Notes under the pieces: model-generated
What the model saw: the letters and a program-made list of their open reading frames with translations, nothing else
Database searches by the model: none
Told to the model about the DNA's origin: nothing
In this document: one piece after another, positions 1-7,048 of the stretch
How the letters are laid out: each line of letters begins with the position of its first letter
Position numbering within the stretch: position 1 is the stretch's first letter
Translations under genes and position numbers: made by a program
NCBI GenBank assembly: GCA_903910005.1
Contig: CAIVXW010000469.1
Coordinates: 1-8,087 of the forward strand
Direction: 5' to 3'
Origin: an uncultured Methylococcaceae bacterium
Lineage (GTDB): Bacteria; Pseudomonadota; Gammaproteobacteria; Methylococcales; Methylococcaceae
DNA: 8,087 nucleotides

Positions 1-91
1 CCATTTTTCAATCCTGTATGAGTTCAGTTGCATTTTACGTTCTTTGTCCATGGCCTACCACATGGTGCTGATAGTGACGCCCAACGTAATG

Positions 92-113
92 TCGGCCTTG
101 GAAATGAGGCCGA
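92..113. repeat. Short GC-rich hairpin
   Basis: TCGGCCT (92-98) and AGGCCGA (107-113) form a perfect 7-bp stem with an 8-base loop. Neither strand has a T-run directly after it, so terminator activity is doubtful. It may belong to the same structured intergenic stretch as the inverted repeats at 119-209. Confidence 0.4.
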
Positions 114-141
114 ATCTGATCAAAAAGTTTATCTGACGTTT

Positions 142-209
142 TTTGATGCGTCTACATTGATATCTACTCCCTTCCCGCTAAAAAACCGCTGTTTTTGTAA
201 CGCATCAAA
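142..209. repeat. Perfect 10-bp inverted repeat with 48-bp spacer
   Basis: TTTGATGCGT (142-151) and ACGCATCAAA (200-209) are exact reverse complements. The spacer contains a smaller AT-rich palindrome, AAAAAC-CGCT-GTTTTT (181-196). The 5' arm overlaps a second inverted repeat, ATCAAAAA (119-126) with TTTTTGAT (140-147), so the two hairpins could not form together. There is no GC-rich stem followed by a T-run, so it is not a typical terminator. It could be a paired protein-binding site or the ends of a small element. Confidence 0.55.
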
Positions 210-298
210 CTGCACCTCGCTCAAAGCCCGCCACCGCTGCCTCCCAAACAGGTTGGCCACCTCCTGCACCACATCTACACCCTGCCCGTGGATAAAAA

Positions 299-475
299 GT
301 GACGATTTTCGGGCGGGAAGGGAGGAATAATATACAAAACCACGAACACCCAGACATCCGGTTATTGCAACAGGAAATAGACCACCTGAAACAATTACTG
401 GAACAAAAAGACCGTGAAATCGGGTGTCTTCGGGAACTGGTTGAGATGTATCGGAAAGCACCGACCGTATCCTGA
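299..475 (+). CDS. Possible small coiled-coil protein with uncertain or lost start codon
   Basis: I do not recognise this frame. Its 3' part reads IRLLQQEIDHLKQLLEQKDR (20-39) and continues EIGCLRELVEMYRKAPTVS to a TGA at 473-475. Hydrophobic residues fall at alternating 4- and 3-residue steps (L, I, L, L, K, I, L, V, Y), which is a near-perfect heptad pattern with one Lys at a core position, over about 30 residues. A strong ribosome-binding site, GGAGG (321-325), lies six bases before codon ATA at 332, where ATG would be expected. Starting there gives 47 residues. The only normal start codon in the frame is GTG at 299, which gives 58 residues but has no ribosome-binding site. It could be a dimerisation tail left from a regulator, a small stand-alone protein whose start was mutated, or chance. 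It converges on hypE with a 42-bp gap. Base composition is more AT-rich than the six main genes. Confidence 0.3.
   Translation: MTIFGREGRNNIQNHEHPDIRLLQQEIDHLKQLLEQKDREIGCLRELVEMYRKAPTVS
321..325 (+). promoter_or_regulatory. Strong Shine-Dalgarno sequence before an ATA codon
   Basis: GGAGG is followed by six bases and then ATA at 332, in frame with the coiled-coil reading frame ending at 475. The spacing is ideal for a start codon at 332. This suggests the frame was, or is, translated from that position. Confidence 0.4.
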
Positions 476-517
476 TCCGCGTTACCACACTCGCCCTCCG
501 CTCCGCAGCACTCCCCC

Positions 518-1567
518 TCAGCAGATTCGGGGCAGTTGTTCGCCGCTGGGTAACAACAATCGCCGGGCCGTGCCCAGGCGGGTTTGCAGCAGGACGCGCC
601 GATCCGGGGTGGCTACGATCCGTCCGATGCGGCAGGCGTTGGCACCCAGCGGATGAGCCCGCATCCGCGCCAGGCAGTCGTCGGCGTGGGCTTCAGGTAA
701 ACACAGTACGAAGCGTCCCTCGTTGGCGACGAACAACGGATCCAGCCCCAGCAGTTCGCAGGCTCCCTCCACGGCGGCGGATACCGGAATGGTGGCTTCT
801 TCCAGTTCCATCGCCAGTCCGCTCTCCCCGGCCAGTTCAATCAGGGCAGTGGCCAGGCCGCCCCGGGTCAGGTCACGCAAGCAGTGGATCGGCATCCCCT
901 GGGTCAGCAAAGAGTGGATCAATCCCGACAAATCGGCGCAATCGCTTTCAAGCGGCGGTTCAAACGCCAGTTGATTGCGCTTTGCCATGACCGCAATGCC
1001 GTGTCGTCCCACGTCGCCGTTCAAAAGGATGGCATCACCCGGACGCAGGCTGCCAGGGTGCAGCCATCGCTCCGTTTCCAGCAGGCCAATGCCGCTGGTG
1101 TTGATGTACAACCCATCGGCCTTGCCCCATTCCACCACCTTGATGTCACCGGTCACGATGGAGACCCCGGCCTGATGCGCCGTCACCGCCATGGAGTGTA
1201 CGATTTGCCGCAGGGTCGCCAGTGGCAGGCCTTCTTCCAGAATGAATCCCACGCTCAGATAAGCAGGCCGGGCACCGGCCATCGCCAGGTCGTTCAGGGT
1301 GCCGCAGACCGCCAGTTTGCCGATATCGCCGCCCGGAAAGATCAGGGGATGGATGACATAGGAATCAGTGGTGAAGGCGCAGCGTTGCGTGACCGGCAGA
1401 ACCACGCTGTCATGGCGTTGATCCAGCCACTCATTGGCGAACGCCGGGCGGATGATGTCATCCAGCAATTGCTGCATCAGTCGTCCGCCGCCACCGTGGG
1501 CCATGACGATGCAATCGTAGTGCGAGGGGGACGGCGGGCACTGTAATCCGGCGGGTGATTCACTCAT
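518..1567 (-). CDS. hypE: Hydrogenase maturation protein HypE (carbamoyl dehydratase)
   Basis: HypE receives a carbamoyl group from HypF on its C-terminal cysteine and dehydrates it with ATP to a thiocyanate. This supplies the cyanide ligands of [NiFe]-hydrogenase iron. The 349-residue product is full length. It shows AHGGGGR (23-29), TTDSYVIHPLIFPGGDIGK (66-84), CGTLNDLAMAGARP (88-101), TGDIKVVEWGK (139-149), GRHG (187-190), LRDLTRGGLATAL (230-242), LDPLFVANEGR (275-285), and the diagnostic PRIC end with Cys349. The PRIC end separates it from other AIR synthase-like proteins such as selenophosphate synthase. ATG at 1567 lies 6 bp after glcE and has only a weak GAG-type ribosome-binding site, so coupling to glcE is plausible. 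No other hyp or hydrogenase gene is in the window. It is the last gene of the block, and no hairpin with a T-run is seen downstream. All expected motifs are intact, so a working HypE is likely. Confidence 0.95.
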   Translation of the reverse strand: MSESPAGLQCPPSPSHYDCIVMAHGGGGRLMQQLLDDIIRPAFANEWLDQRHDSVVLPVTQRCAFTTDSYVIHPLIFPGGDIGKLAVCGTLNDLAMAGARPAYLSVGFILEEGLPLATLRQIVHSMAVTAHQAGVSIVTGDIKVVEWGKADGLYINTSGIGLLETERWLHPGSLRPGDAILLNGDVGRHGIAVMAKRNQLAFEPPLESDCADLSGLIHSLLTQGMPIHCLRDLTRGGLATALIELAGESGLAMELEEATIPVSAAVEGACELLGLDPLFVANEGRFVLCLPEAHADDCLARMRAHPLGANACRIGRIVATPDRRVLLQTRLGTARRLLLPSGEQLPRIC

Positions 1568-1573
1568 GTCGGC

Positions 1574-2629
1574 TCAATCCGGTTGAAAGACCCCGTGGGG
1601 GTCGAAGGCGGTACGCAGGCGTTGCTGCAAAGCCGCCAGCGGGGCAGGCAGCGGCGGTTGACGTGGCTGGCGAACCGCACTGCGAAAACAGCGGGCATGG
1701 CCGCCCAGCCGGGCGGTTTCGGCGAAAATACGCTCAGCCGGTGCGGTGGTTTTGAGCCAGCGCAAGGCACCGCCCCAGTCAAGATGCCAGTGTCCCGGCA
1801 GTTCCGGGGGCGGGCTGGCCGGTGCCAGCGACAAACGCCACAACGAGACGGCAGGGTCGTGGAACCAGGGCAGTTCCTGTTCGCGCCACTGTTGCCAGAA
1901 ACGGTCGGCCTCGGCCAGAACCTCGCCCCCCAGATGCCGGTGACTGGCCTTCAGGGCGGCTTCTGCCCCCGACAGCCGCATCAGCACCCGTTCGCCGTCG
2001 TATGCCAGTGCCGACAAGGGCCAGGCTCCCCGGCTCCAGTCACTCATGCGGGCCAGTACCGTGTCTGCGGCCAGATCAAACACCAGGGTGCGTTCGGCTT
2101 CGGGACGCGGTAACACCTTGAGCGAAACCTCCAGCAACACCCCCAGGGTGCCGTATGATCCTGCCATGAGGCGGGTGATGTCGAATCCTGCCACATTTTT
2201 GATCACCTGGCCGCCAAAGGACAGGATTTGGCCCTGCCCGTTGAGCAGGCGACAACCCAGCATGAAATCGCGGGCCGAGCCGGTGTAGGGACGGCGCGGG
2301 CCGGACAGGCCGCAGGCCAGGGTGCCGCCCATGCTGGCTCCGGCGGCAAAACCCGGTGGCTCAAATGCCAGCATTTGCCCGTGTTCAGCCAGCACGGTCT
2401 CAACCTGCCGCAGCGGGGTACCGGCCCTGACCGTAATAACCAGTTCGCTCGGTTCGTAGCCGGTCACACCGGTGTGGTCACTGACCGAGAGAATCCGGCT
2501 GGCCGGAGGGGCGGCATCTTCCCGCAAAAAGGCCTTGCTGCCGGAACCGCGAATGTGCAGGGTTTCAGCAGCGGCCAGGGCGGCGAGTACCTGATCCCTG
2601 AGTTGCAGGCTTTGATCGTGAGATGTCAT
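1574..2629 (-). CDS. glcE: Glycolate oxidase FAD-binding subunit GlcE
   Basis: GlcE is the second flavin-fold subunit of glycolate oxidase. It resembles the FAD-binding half of GlcD but lacks the full C-terminal oxidase domain. The 351-residue product is essentially the length of E. coli GlcE. Family motifs are IRGSGSKAF (27-35), LAFEPPGF (88-94 region), GGTLACGLSGPRRPYTGSARD (101-121) and GGQVIKNVAGFDITRLMAGS (139-158) followed by YGTLG. The end, FDPHGVFQPD, corresponds to the usual FDPxGIFNPGR closure but stops a few residues early, which is unlikely to matter. ATG at 2629 shares one base with the glcD TGA and has GGAG eight bases upstream at 2638-2641. The two subunits are therefore probably translationally coupled. 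glcF is expected next but is absent, and hypE begins 6 bp after this stop. The assignment is secure because both the motifs and the position next to glcD agree. Confidence 0.93.
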   Translation of the reverse strand: MTSHDQSLQLRDQVLAALAAAETLHIRGSGSKAFLREDAAPPASRILSVSDHTGVTGYEPSELVITVRAGTPLRQVETVLAEHGQMLAFEPPGFAAGASMGGTLACGLSGPRRPYTGSARDFMLGCRLLNGQGQILSFGGQVIKNVAGFDITRLMAGSYGTLGVLLEVSLKVLPRPEAERTLVFDLAADTVLARMSDWSRGAWPLSALAYDGERVLMRLSGAEAALKASHRHLGGEVLAEADRFWQQWREQELPWFHDPAVSLWRLSLAPASPPPELPGHWHLDWGGALRWLKTTAPAERIFAETARLGGHARCFRSAVRQPRQPPLPAPLAALQQRLRTAFDPHGVFQPD

Positions 2630-4092
2630 CAGAAATGCTCCAATCCCGGATGCAGCGCGGTGTTGGCGTGAACGTGCATTGCCCCGAATTCGGCGCAGCG
2701 GTTCAGGCTGGGAACCGCCTTGCCGGGATTGAGTAACCCGTCCGGGTCAAAGGCCCGCTTGACGGCATGAAACTGACTCAGCTCGTCCGGGCCAAATTGC
2801 AGGCACATGGCGTCGATCTTCTCCACCCCCACCCCGTGTTCGCCGGTGATGCTGCCACCGGCTTCGATGCAGGTTTGCAGGATACGGGCACCGAGGGCTT
2901 CGGCTTGTTCCAGTTGACCGGGCTGATTGGCATCAAACAGGATGAGGGGGTGCAAATTGCCGTCGCCGGCGTGAAAGACGTTGGCGACCGCCAGCCCGTG
3001 TTCAGCCGCCAGGGTGGCGATGCGGGCCAGTACTTCGGCCAGACGGTGGCGCGGGATGGTGCCATCCATGCAGTAGTAGTCCGGTGTGATCCGTCCCACG
3101 GCGGGAAAGGCGGCCTTGCGCCCGGCCCAGAAGCGTTTGCGTTCGGCCTCGCTGGCGGATTGTCTGACCTCGGTTGCTCCCAGTTGCGTCAAGAGCCGCT
3201 CTACCCGTCCGCAGTCGGCATCGACCTGCTCTACCCGGCCGTCCAGTTCACAAATCAGGATGGCGGCTGCCTCCACCGGATACCCCGCCTGGACAAAGGC
3301 CTCGGTGGCGCGGATGCTGGCGTTGTCCATCAGTTCAAGACCGGCCGGCACGATGCCGGCGGCGATGATGCCGGCCACGGCGGCTCCGGCGGTTTCGATC
3401 CGGTCAAAACTGGCCAGGAGGGCACGGGCACAGGGCGGTGTGGGCAGGAGCCGCACCACCACCTCGACAATCACACCCAAAAGTCCCTCGGAGCCGGTCA
3501 GCAGGGCCATCAGGTCGTAACCCGGCCCGTCCAGACCGGAACCGCCCACCGTCATGCGGTCTCCGGCCATGCTGATCCAGCGCAGCTCCAGCAGGTTATG
3601 GGTGGTCAGGCCGTATTTGAGGCAATGCACCCCGCCTGAATTTTCCGCCACATTGCCGCCAATGGTGCAGGCCAGTTGTGAGGAAGGATCCGGCGCGTAG
3701 TACAGGCCGTAGGGCTGTGCCGCAGTGGAAATGGCCAGATTGCGTACACCCGGTTGTACCCGGGCAGTACGGTTAAGGGGATCAATCGCCACAATGCGGT
3801 TGAGCCGGGCCAGGCTGAGTACGATGCCGGTTTCTACCGGCAGGGCACCGCCGGACAGGCCGGTGCCGGCTCCCCGTGCCACCACCGCAATACCGGCCGC
3901 GTGGCAAATACGCAGTACCGCCTGCACCTGCTGCTCGTTATGCGGCAGGACAACCGCCCGTGGCAGGCGACGGTACGGGGAAAAACCATCGCACTCATAA
4001 GGCGTCATTTCCTCAACGCTGGTCAACAGGGCATCGGCGGGCAGGCAGGCGGTCAGCCGCTTCAATACCTCAGGGGGCAGGGCTTCGGGCAT
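2629..4092 (-). CDS. glcD: Glycolate oxidase FAD-binding subunit GlcD
   Basis: GlcD is a flavin subunit of the GlcDEF complex, which oxidises glycolate to glyoxylate and passes electrons to the respiratory chain. The 487-residue product is close to the family's usual length. The PCMH-type FAD-binding region includes VARGAGTGLSGGA (71-83), PDPSSQLACTIGGNVAENSGG (134-154, the AxTIGGNVAEN type) and LLTGSEGLLG (197-206). The C-terminal oxidase domain has FHAGDGNLHP (373-382), GEHGVG (417-422) and the closing FDPDGLLNPGK (448-458). I chose ATG at 4092 (MPEALPPEVL). It has GGAG six bases upstream at 4099-4102 and gives a family-like N-terminus. An open frame continues upstream to 4296, but its residues are only the acylase gene read in another frame. 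Adjacent glcE supports glycolate oxidase over a stand-alone D-lactate dehydrogenase. The last 29 residues after the PGK motif form a tail of no recognised function. Confidence 0.94.
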   Translation of the reverse strand: MPEALPPEVLKRLTACLPADALLTSVEEMTPYECDGFSPYRRLPRAVVLPHNEQQVQAVLRICHAAGIAVVARGAGTGLSGGALPVETGIVLSLARLNRIVAIDPLNRTARVQPGVRNLAISTAAQPYGLYYAPDPSSQLACTIGGNVAENSGGVHCLKYGLTTHNLLELRWISMAGDRMTVGGSGLDGPGYDLMALLTGSEGLLGVIVEVVVRLLPTPPCARALLASFDRIETAGAAVAGIIAAGIVPAGLELMDNASIRATEAFVQAGYPVEAAAILICELDGRVEQVDADCGRVERLLTQLGATEVRQSASEAERKRFWAGRKAAFPAVGRITPDYYCMDGTIPRHRLAEVLARIATLAAEHGLAVANVFHAGDGNLHPLILFDANQPGQLEQAEALGARILQTCIEAGGSITGEHGVGVEKIDAMCLQFGPDELSQFHAVKRAFDPDGLLNPGKAVPSLNRCAEFGAMHVHANTALHPGLEHF

Positions 4093-6436
4093 CTGGAACT
4101 CCGGGGCGTAAATGCAGGTGATGAGCCGGTGAACCCGGCATAAAGGGGGCCGGGGTGCCTTCAAGCCAGGCAGTGTGCTGATCGCGGTAGTGCGGTGACA
4201 GCGGATGGCCTGATTGACCGCCCGGCATCTGGAACAGTCCGTCCGCCAGGTGGTTTGGCGCAATGACCAGCCGTTCGCTGGCTCCGTGCCGGTCATTCAG
4301 TACCTTGACACAGAAGGTGTTGCAACCGGCTGCCGCAGGCGTGTCCATATCCAGCAGGGGGGCCAACAGCGAAAATGAACGGCTGAACGGGTGACTGACC
4401 TCAATCGGGTTGAGGCTGCCCCAGGTTCGGGTGGTGAGGGTCGGGGTTGAGTCGGCCAGACGGCGGGCGGCGGCCCGCAGGGTGTCCTGCAGAAAGCGGA
4501 TCCGGTCATGCGTGTAGCCCGGCGGTACCACCCCGGCGTCAAGCAGGGCGCGCAGCGGGGTTTCCTGTTCGCGCCACTGGTAGACAAAATCGCTGGACGC
4601 GGCCCGGGCCGGTGCGATCAGCGGGCCAAACAGTTGCTCCGCCAGAATCTGCCGCCAGGTCACCAGCACACCGATGCCGATGCTGTCGGCCTGCATGTGT
4701 CCATTCCAGGCGTCAATCGCCTGCATCGCATCGGTTAGAGCCGGTTCACCGGTTTGGGGAATCCCCCGGGCCAGCGTCCGGTAGTATTCATAAAATTCGC
4801 TGACCGTATCCAGTTGCAGGGCCAGCAGCGCGGTTTCGTCAACCCGGGGTTGCCGGGCCAGTTCCGAGCGGATGCGGCGGGCCCGGTAGCTATGCGAAAA
4901 GGCGTGCGACACCACGTAGGGGTAGTCCTTGCCCAGGGTGCGATTATTGGCCGTTACCAGGTAGCCTTCAGTCGGCTCCACCAGACGCGGCAGTTGATCC
5001 GGCGGGATATAGCCCTGCCAGCCAGTGCCGGGCCCATGCCAGGGGACGCTGACCCGGCCATCAAAGCCGGTACGCACCGGAATAAAGCCGGTATAGGTCC
5101 AGCCAATCCGGCCCTGTGCATCGGCCAGCACCACGTTTTGCGGCGGGGCTCCGGCCCGGTTGAACAGGGCGATGCCATCGGCCAGGGTGGTGATCTGATC
5201 CAGTTCCAGCATGGCCAGATTGATGGTTTCCGGCTGGAGTGCGGTCCAGTGAATGGCCACCGGATGTCCCAGCAGTGGAGCGGGCGATACCGGACCCCAG
5301 CGGGTCTCGGTGACGGTGAGTCGCTGCGGCGGTTCGTTTTTTACCTGAATCCACTCGTCGCGGTGGGTATAGGCCTTGAAGCCTTCCGGGGTGCGGTAGT
5401 GATCGGGATGGGCCGGATCGGTCTCAAGTTGTACCAGATCCAGCAAATCGGCATCGATATTGGTAAATCCCCAGGCCAGGTGGCCGTTGCTGCCAACCAC
5501 CACCAGCGGCACTCCCGGCAGGGTTACGCCAGCCAGCATCCGCCCCTGATAGTGCAACACGGCCCGGTACCACACATTGGGGACACCCAGTGGCAGGTGC
5601 ATGTCATTGGCCAGCAAGGCCCGGCCATCGGCGGTGCGGCTACCGGCCACCGCCCAGTTGTTGGAGCCAATGGCCGGAGGTTCGGACTGGACGGCCCCGG
5701 CCAGTGTCGGCACGGCGGGCTGCCGCGCCAGGTAATCACGCGGAACCGGCTGGGGCGGATGGCGTGAATCCGGCCCGCCGATCAGGGGCTGGGCGTCGGC
5801 GTCAGTGTCCGGGGTGAGGAAGGCGGTTACCTCAGGCGGCAGGGTGCGGGTCATGAGGGTCAGCATGCGTTCGTCGTTTTCAAAACCGTTCAGGGTCTGA
5901 AACATGCCAAGAGCCACCAGAATGCTGTCTTCAGGCCGCCACGGTTCAGGACGGTACTGGAGCAACCGGAACTCCAGCCCCAATTCGACCGATTGGGTCA
6001 GCACCGCGTTGACGCCCTGGCAGTAGGCATCGAGCAGGTCACGCTGGGCCGCTGGCAGGGCCGCCACCACCTGCCGTGCGACCAATTCAAACGGATACAG
6101 CCGCTGCCCCCGGTCGAAGCTTGCGGCCCGGTTTCCCAGGATTTCTGCCAGGCGACCGGCGGTCTTGCGCCGCATCAGATCCATCTGAAACAGCCGCTCA
6201 CGGGCGTGGAGATAGCCCAGGGTGCGGTAGGCATCCCGCGCACTGTCCGCCGTGATGTCGGGTACGGCCCGGTTATCAAGGCTCACCTCAACCGGGGCCG
6301 ACAGCCCCGGCAGGTTGATCGTCCCGTCCAGTACCGGCAAGGCCTGCGCCACCCGGCTGATCTGATAACCGGTCGGTGCCACGACCAGCAGCAGGGCCAG
6401 GCCCAGCAGATAAAATACCCGTTTGCCATTCATCAT
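4070..6436 (-). CDS. Penicillin acylase-family Ntn hydrolase (peptidase family S45), exported
   Basis: Members are made as one precursor, exported, and self-cleaved into two chains with an N-terminal nucleophile. They hydrolyse amide bonds of beta-lactams, acyl-homoserine lactones or other N-acyl compounds. This 788-residue precursor is complete. Residues 6-22 are hydrophobic after a Lys-Arg pair, and VAQA (29-32) could be a signal peptidase I site, so a periplasmic location is likely. Cleavage is expected at Gly257/Ser258 in AIGSNNWAV. Counting Ser258 as B1, the sequence has His at B23, Asp at B73 and B76 (calcium positions in penicillin G acylase), Asn at B241 (in TANN) and Arg at B263. This agrees closely with the characterised family, so catalysis should be intact. 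His at B23 rather than Gln resembles cephalosporin or AHL acylases. ATG at 6436 is followed by a second ATG at 6433, and neither has a clear ribosome-binding site. It starts 18 bp after ubiX, and its 3' end overlaps glcD by 23 bp. The substrate cannot be read from the sequence. Confidence 0.92.
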   Translation of the reverse strand: MMNGKRVFYLLGLALLLVVAPTGYQISRVAQALPVLDGTINLPGLSAPVEVSLDNRAVPDITADSARDAYRTLGYLHARERLFQMDLMRRKTAGRLAEILGNRAASFDRGQRLYPFELVARQVVAALPAAQRDLLDAYCQGVNAVLTQSVELGLEFRLLQYRPEPWRPEDSILVALGMFQTLNGFENDERMLTLMTRTLPPEVTAFLTPDTDADAQPLIGGPDSRHPPQPVPRDYLARQPAVPTLAGAVQSEPPAIGSNNWAVAGSRTADGRALLANDMHLPLGVPNVWYRAVLHYQGRMLAGVTLPGVPLVVVGSNGHLAWGFTNIDADLLDLVQLETDPAHPDHYRTPEGFKAYTHRDEWIQVKNEPPQRLTVTETRWGPVSPAPLLGHPVAIHWTALQPETINLAMLELDQITTLADGIALFNRAGAPPQNVVLADAQGRIGWTYTGFIPVRTGFDGRVSVPWHGPGTGWQGYIPPDQLPRLVEPTEGYLVTANNRTLGKDYPYVVSHAFSHSYRARRIRSELARQPRVDETALLALQLDTVSEFYEYYRTLARGIPQTGEPALTDAMQAIDAWNGHMQADSIGIGVLVTWRQILAEQLFGPLIAPARAASSDFVYQWREQETPLRALLDAGVVPPGYTHDRIRFLQDTLRAAARRLADSTPTLTTRTWGSLNPIEVSHPFSRSFSLLAPLLDMDTPAAAGCNTFCVKVLNDRHGASERLVIAPNHLADGLFQMPGGQSGHPLSPHYRDQHTAWLEGTPAPFMPGSPAHHLHLRPGVPDARSPAP

Positions 6437-6454
6437 GATGCCAGCCCGAAGGGA

Positions 6455-7048
6455 TTAGTCCGATTGCAAATCACGGGAAGCCTGTATTCCGTTCCAGGGT
6501 TCGTACAGCCCGGTGGTGGCCACACCGAATACATCCAGGATACGGCCTGTGGTTTCGTCGATGATCTGCTCAAAACTTTTGGGTTTGCCATAGAAGGCCG
6601 GCAGCGGGGGAAAAATGATGCCGCCGGTTTCGGTGATGGTCGCCATGTTGCGGATATGGATCAGGTTCAGCGGGGTTTCCCTCGGTACCATCACCAGTCG
6701 GCGCCGCTCTTTCAGGGTTACATCGGCGGCACGGGCGATCAGATTGCTGGAATAGCCGTGGGCAACGGCTGCCAGGGTTTTCATGGAACAGGGCGCGATA
6801 ATCATGCCCCGGGTGGCGAAGGCACCGCTGGCGATGGCGGCTCCCAGGTCGTGGTCGTCGTAACTGACATCCGCCAGGGCGTGGACACTGGCCCGCTTGA
6901 TGCCCAGCTCGTGTTGCAGATTGAGGGCACCGGCACTGGAAATGATCAGGTGGGTTTCAACGTTTTCGAGTTGCCGCAATACCTGCAGCAGACGGATGCC
7001 GTAAATTGCCCCGGTGGCACCGGTAATTGCGATGATGACCCGGTTCAT
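6455..7048 (-). CDS. ubiX: Flavin prenyltransferase UbiX
   Basis: UbiX joins a dimethylallyl group to FMN to make prenyl-FMN, the cofactor of UbiD-type decarboxylases; in proteobacteria this mainly serves ubiquinone synthesis. The 197-residue product is full length. The N-terminal flavin-binding segment is IIAITGATGAIYGIR (5-19). The family segments APCSMKTLAAVAHG (85-98), a basic KERRR stretch followed by VPRETPLN (121-128), and the FPPLPAFY segment (146-153) are present. I chose ATG at 7048, which overlaps the pip stop by 4 bp and has GGAG eight bases upstream at 7057-7060. A GTG at 7057 would begin inside that ribosome-binding site, so it is rejected. The overlap suggests translational coupling to pip. 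No ubiD partner lies in the window, which is common because UbiX serves unlinked UbiD proteins. The main alternative is a Pad1-like paralogue with the same chemistry. Confidence 0.95.
   Translation of the reverse strand: MNRVIIAITGATGAIYGIRLLQVLRQLENVETHLIISSAGALNLQHELGIKRASVHALADVSYDDHDLGAAIASGAFATRGMIIAPCSMKTLAAVAHGYSSNLIARAADVTLKERRRLVMVPRETPLNLIHIRNMATITETGGIIFPPLPAFYGKPKSFEQIIDETTGRILDVFGVATTGLYEPWNGIQASRDLQSD

Larger units (their letters stand above)
1..298. other. AT-richer stretch with no gene that can be supported
   Basis: The stretch has weak open frames on both strands (a 100-residue plus frame from 28 and a 119-residue minus frame ending at 129). Neither has a credible start with a ribosome-binding site, recognisable domains, or family-like sequence. 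What it does hold is the hairpin at 92-113 and the overlapping inverted repeats at 119-209, listed separately. Composition differs from the gene block, which fits an intergenic region or decayed DNA. Confidence 0.5.

Noticed and set aside
181..196. A rho-independent terminator at AAAAAC-CGCT-GTTTTT
   Set aside because: The stem is almost entirely A-T, which is too weak, and it is not next to the end of a supported gene.
28..330. A 100-residue plus-strand frame at the left edge
   Set aside because: It has no ribosome-binding site, low-complexity Ser/Thr/Cys content and no domain, and it runs across the inverted repeats.
129..488. A 119-residue minus-strand frame downstream of hypE
   Set aside because: Its first half is the antisense of the coiled-coil frame. 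The second half has a helix-like run (VDVVQEVANLFGRQRWRAL), but no start with a ribosome-binding site and no recognised family. It is left unannotated but is worth one homology search.
884..1546. A 220-residue plus-strand open frame
   Set aside because: It is antisense to hypE, which carries every HypE motif and the PRIC end.
2767..3639. A 290-residue plus-strand open frame
   Set aside because: It lies wholly opposite glcD, has no recognisable motifs, and is expected by chance opposite GC-rich coding DNA.
4093..4296. An N-terminal extension of GlcD by 68 residues
   Set aside because: The added residues are out-of-frame acylase sequence with no FAD-domain character, and ATG at 4092 has a good ribosome-binding site and a family-like start.
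4754..5767. A 337-residue plus-strand open frame
   Set aside because: It is antisense to the acylase gene, rich in Gly, Gln and His in a way typical of shadow frames, and shows no domain.
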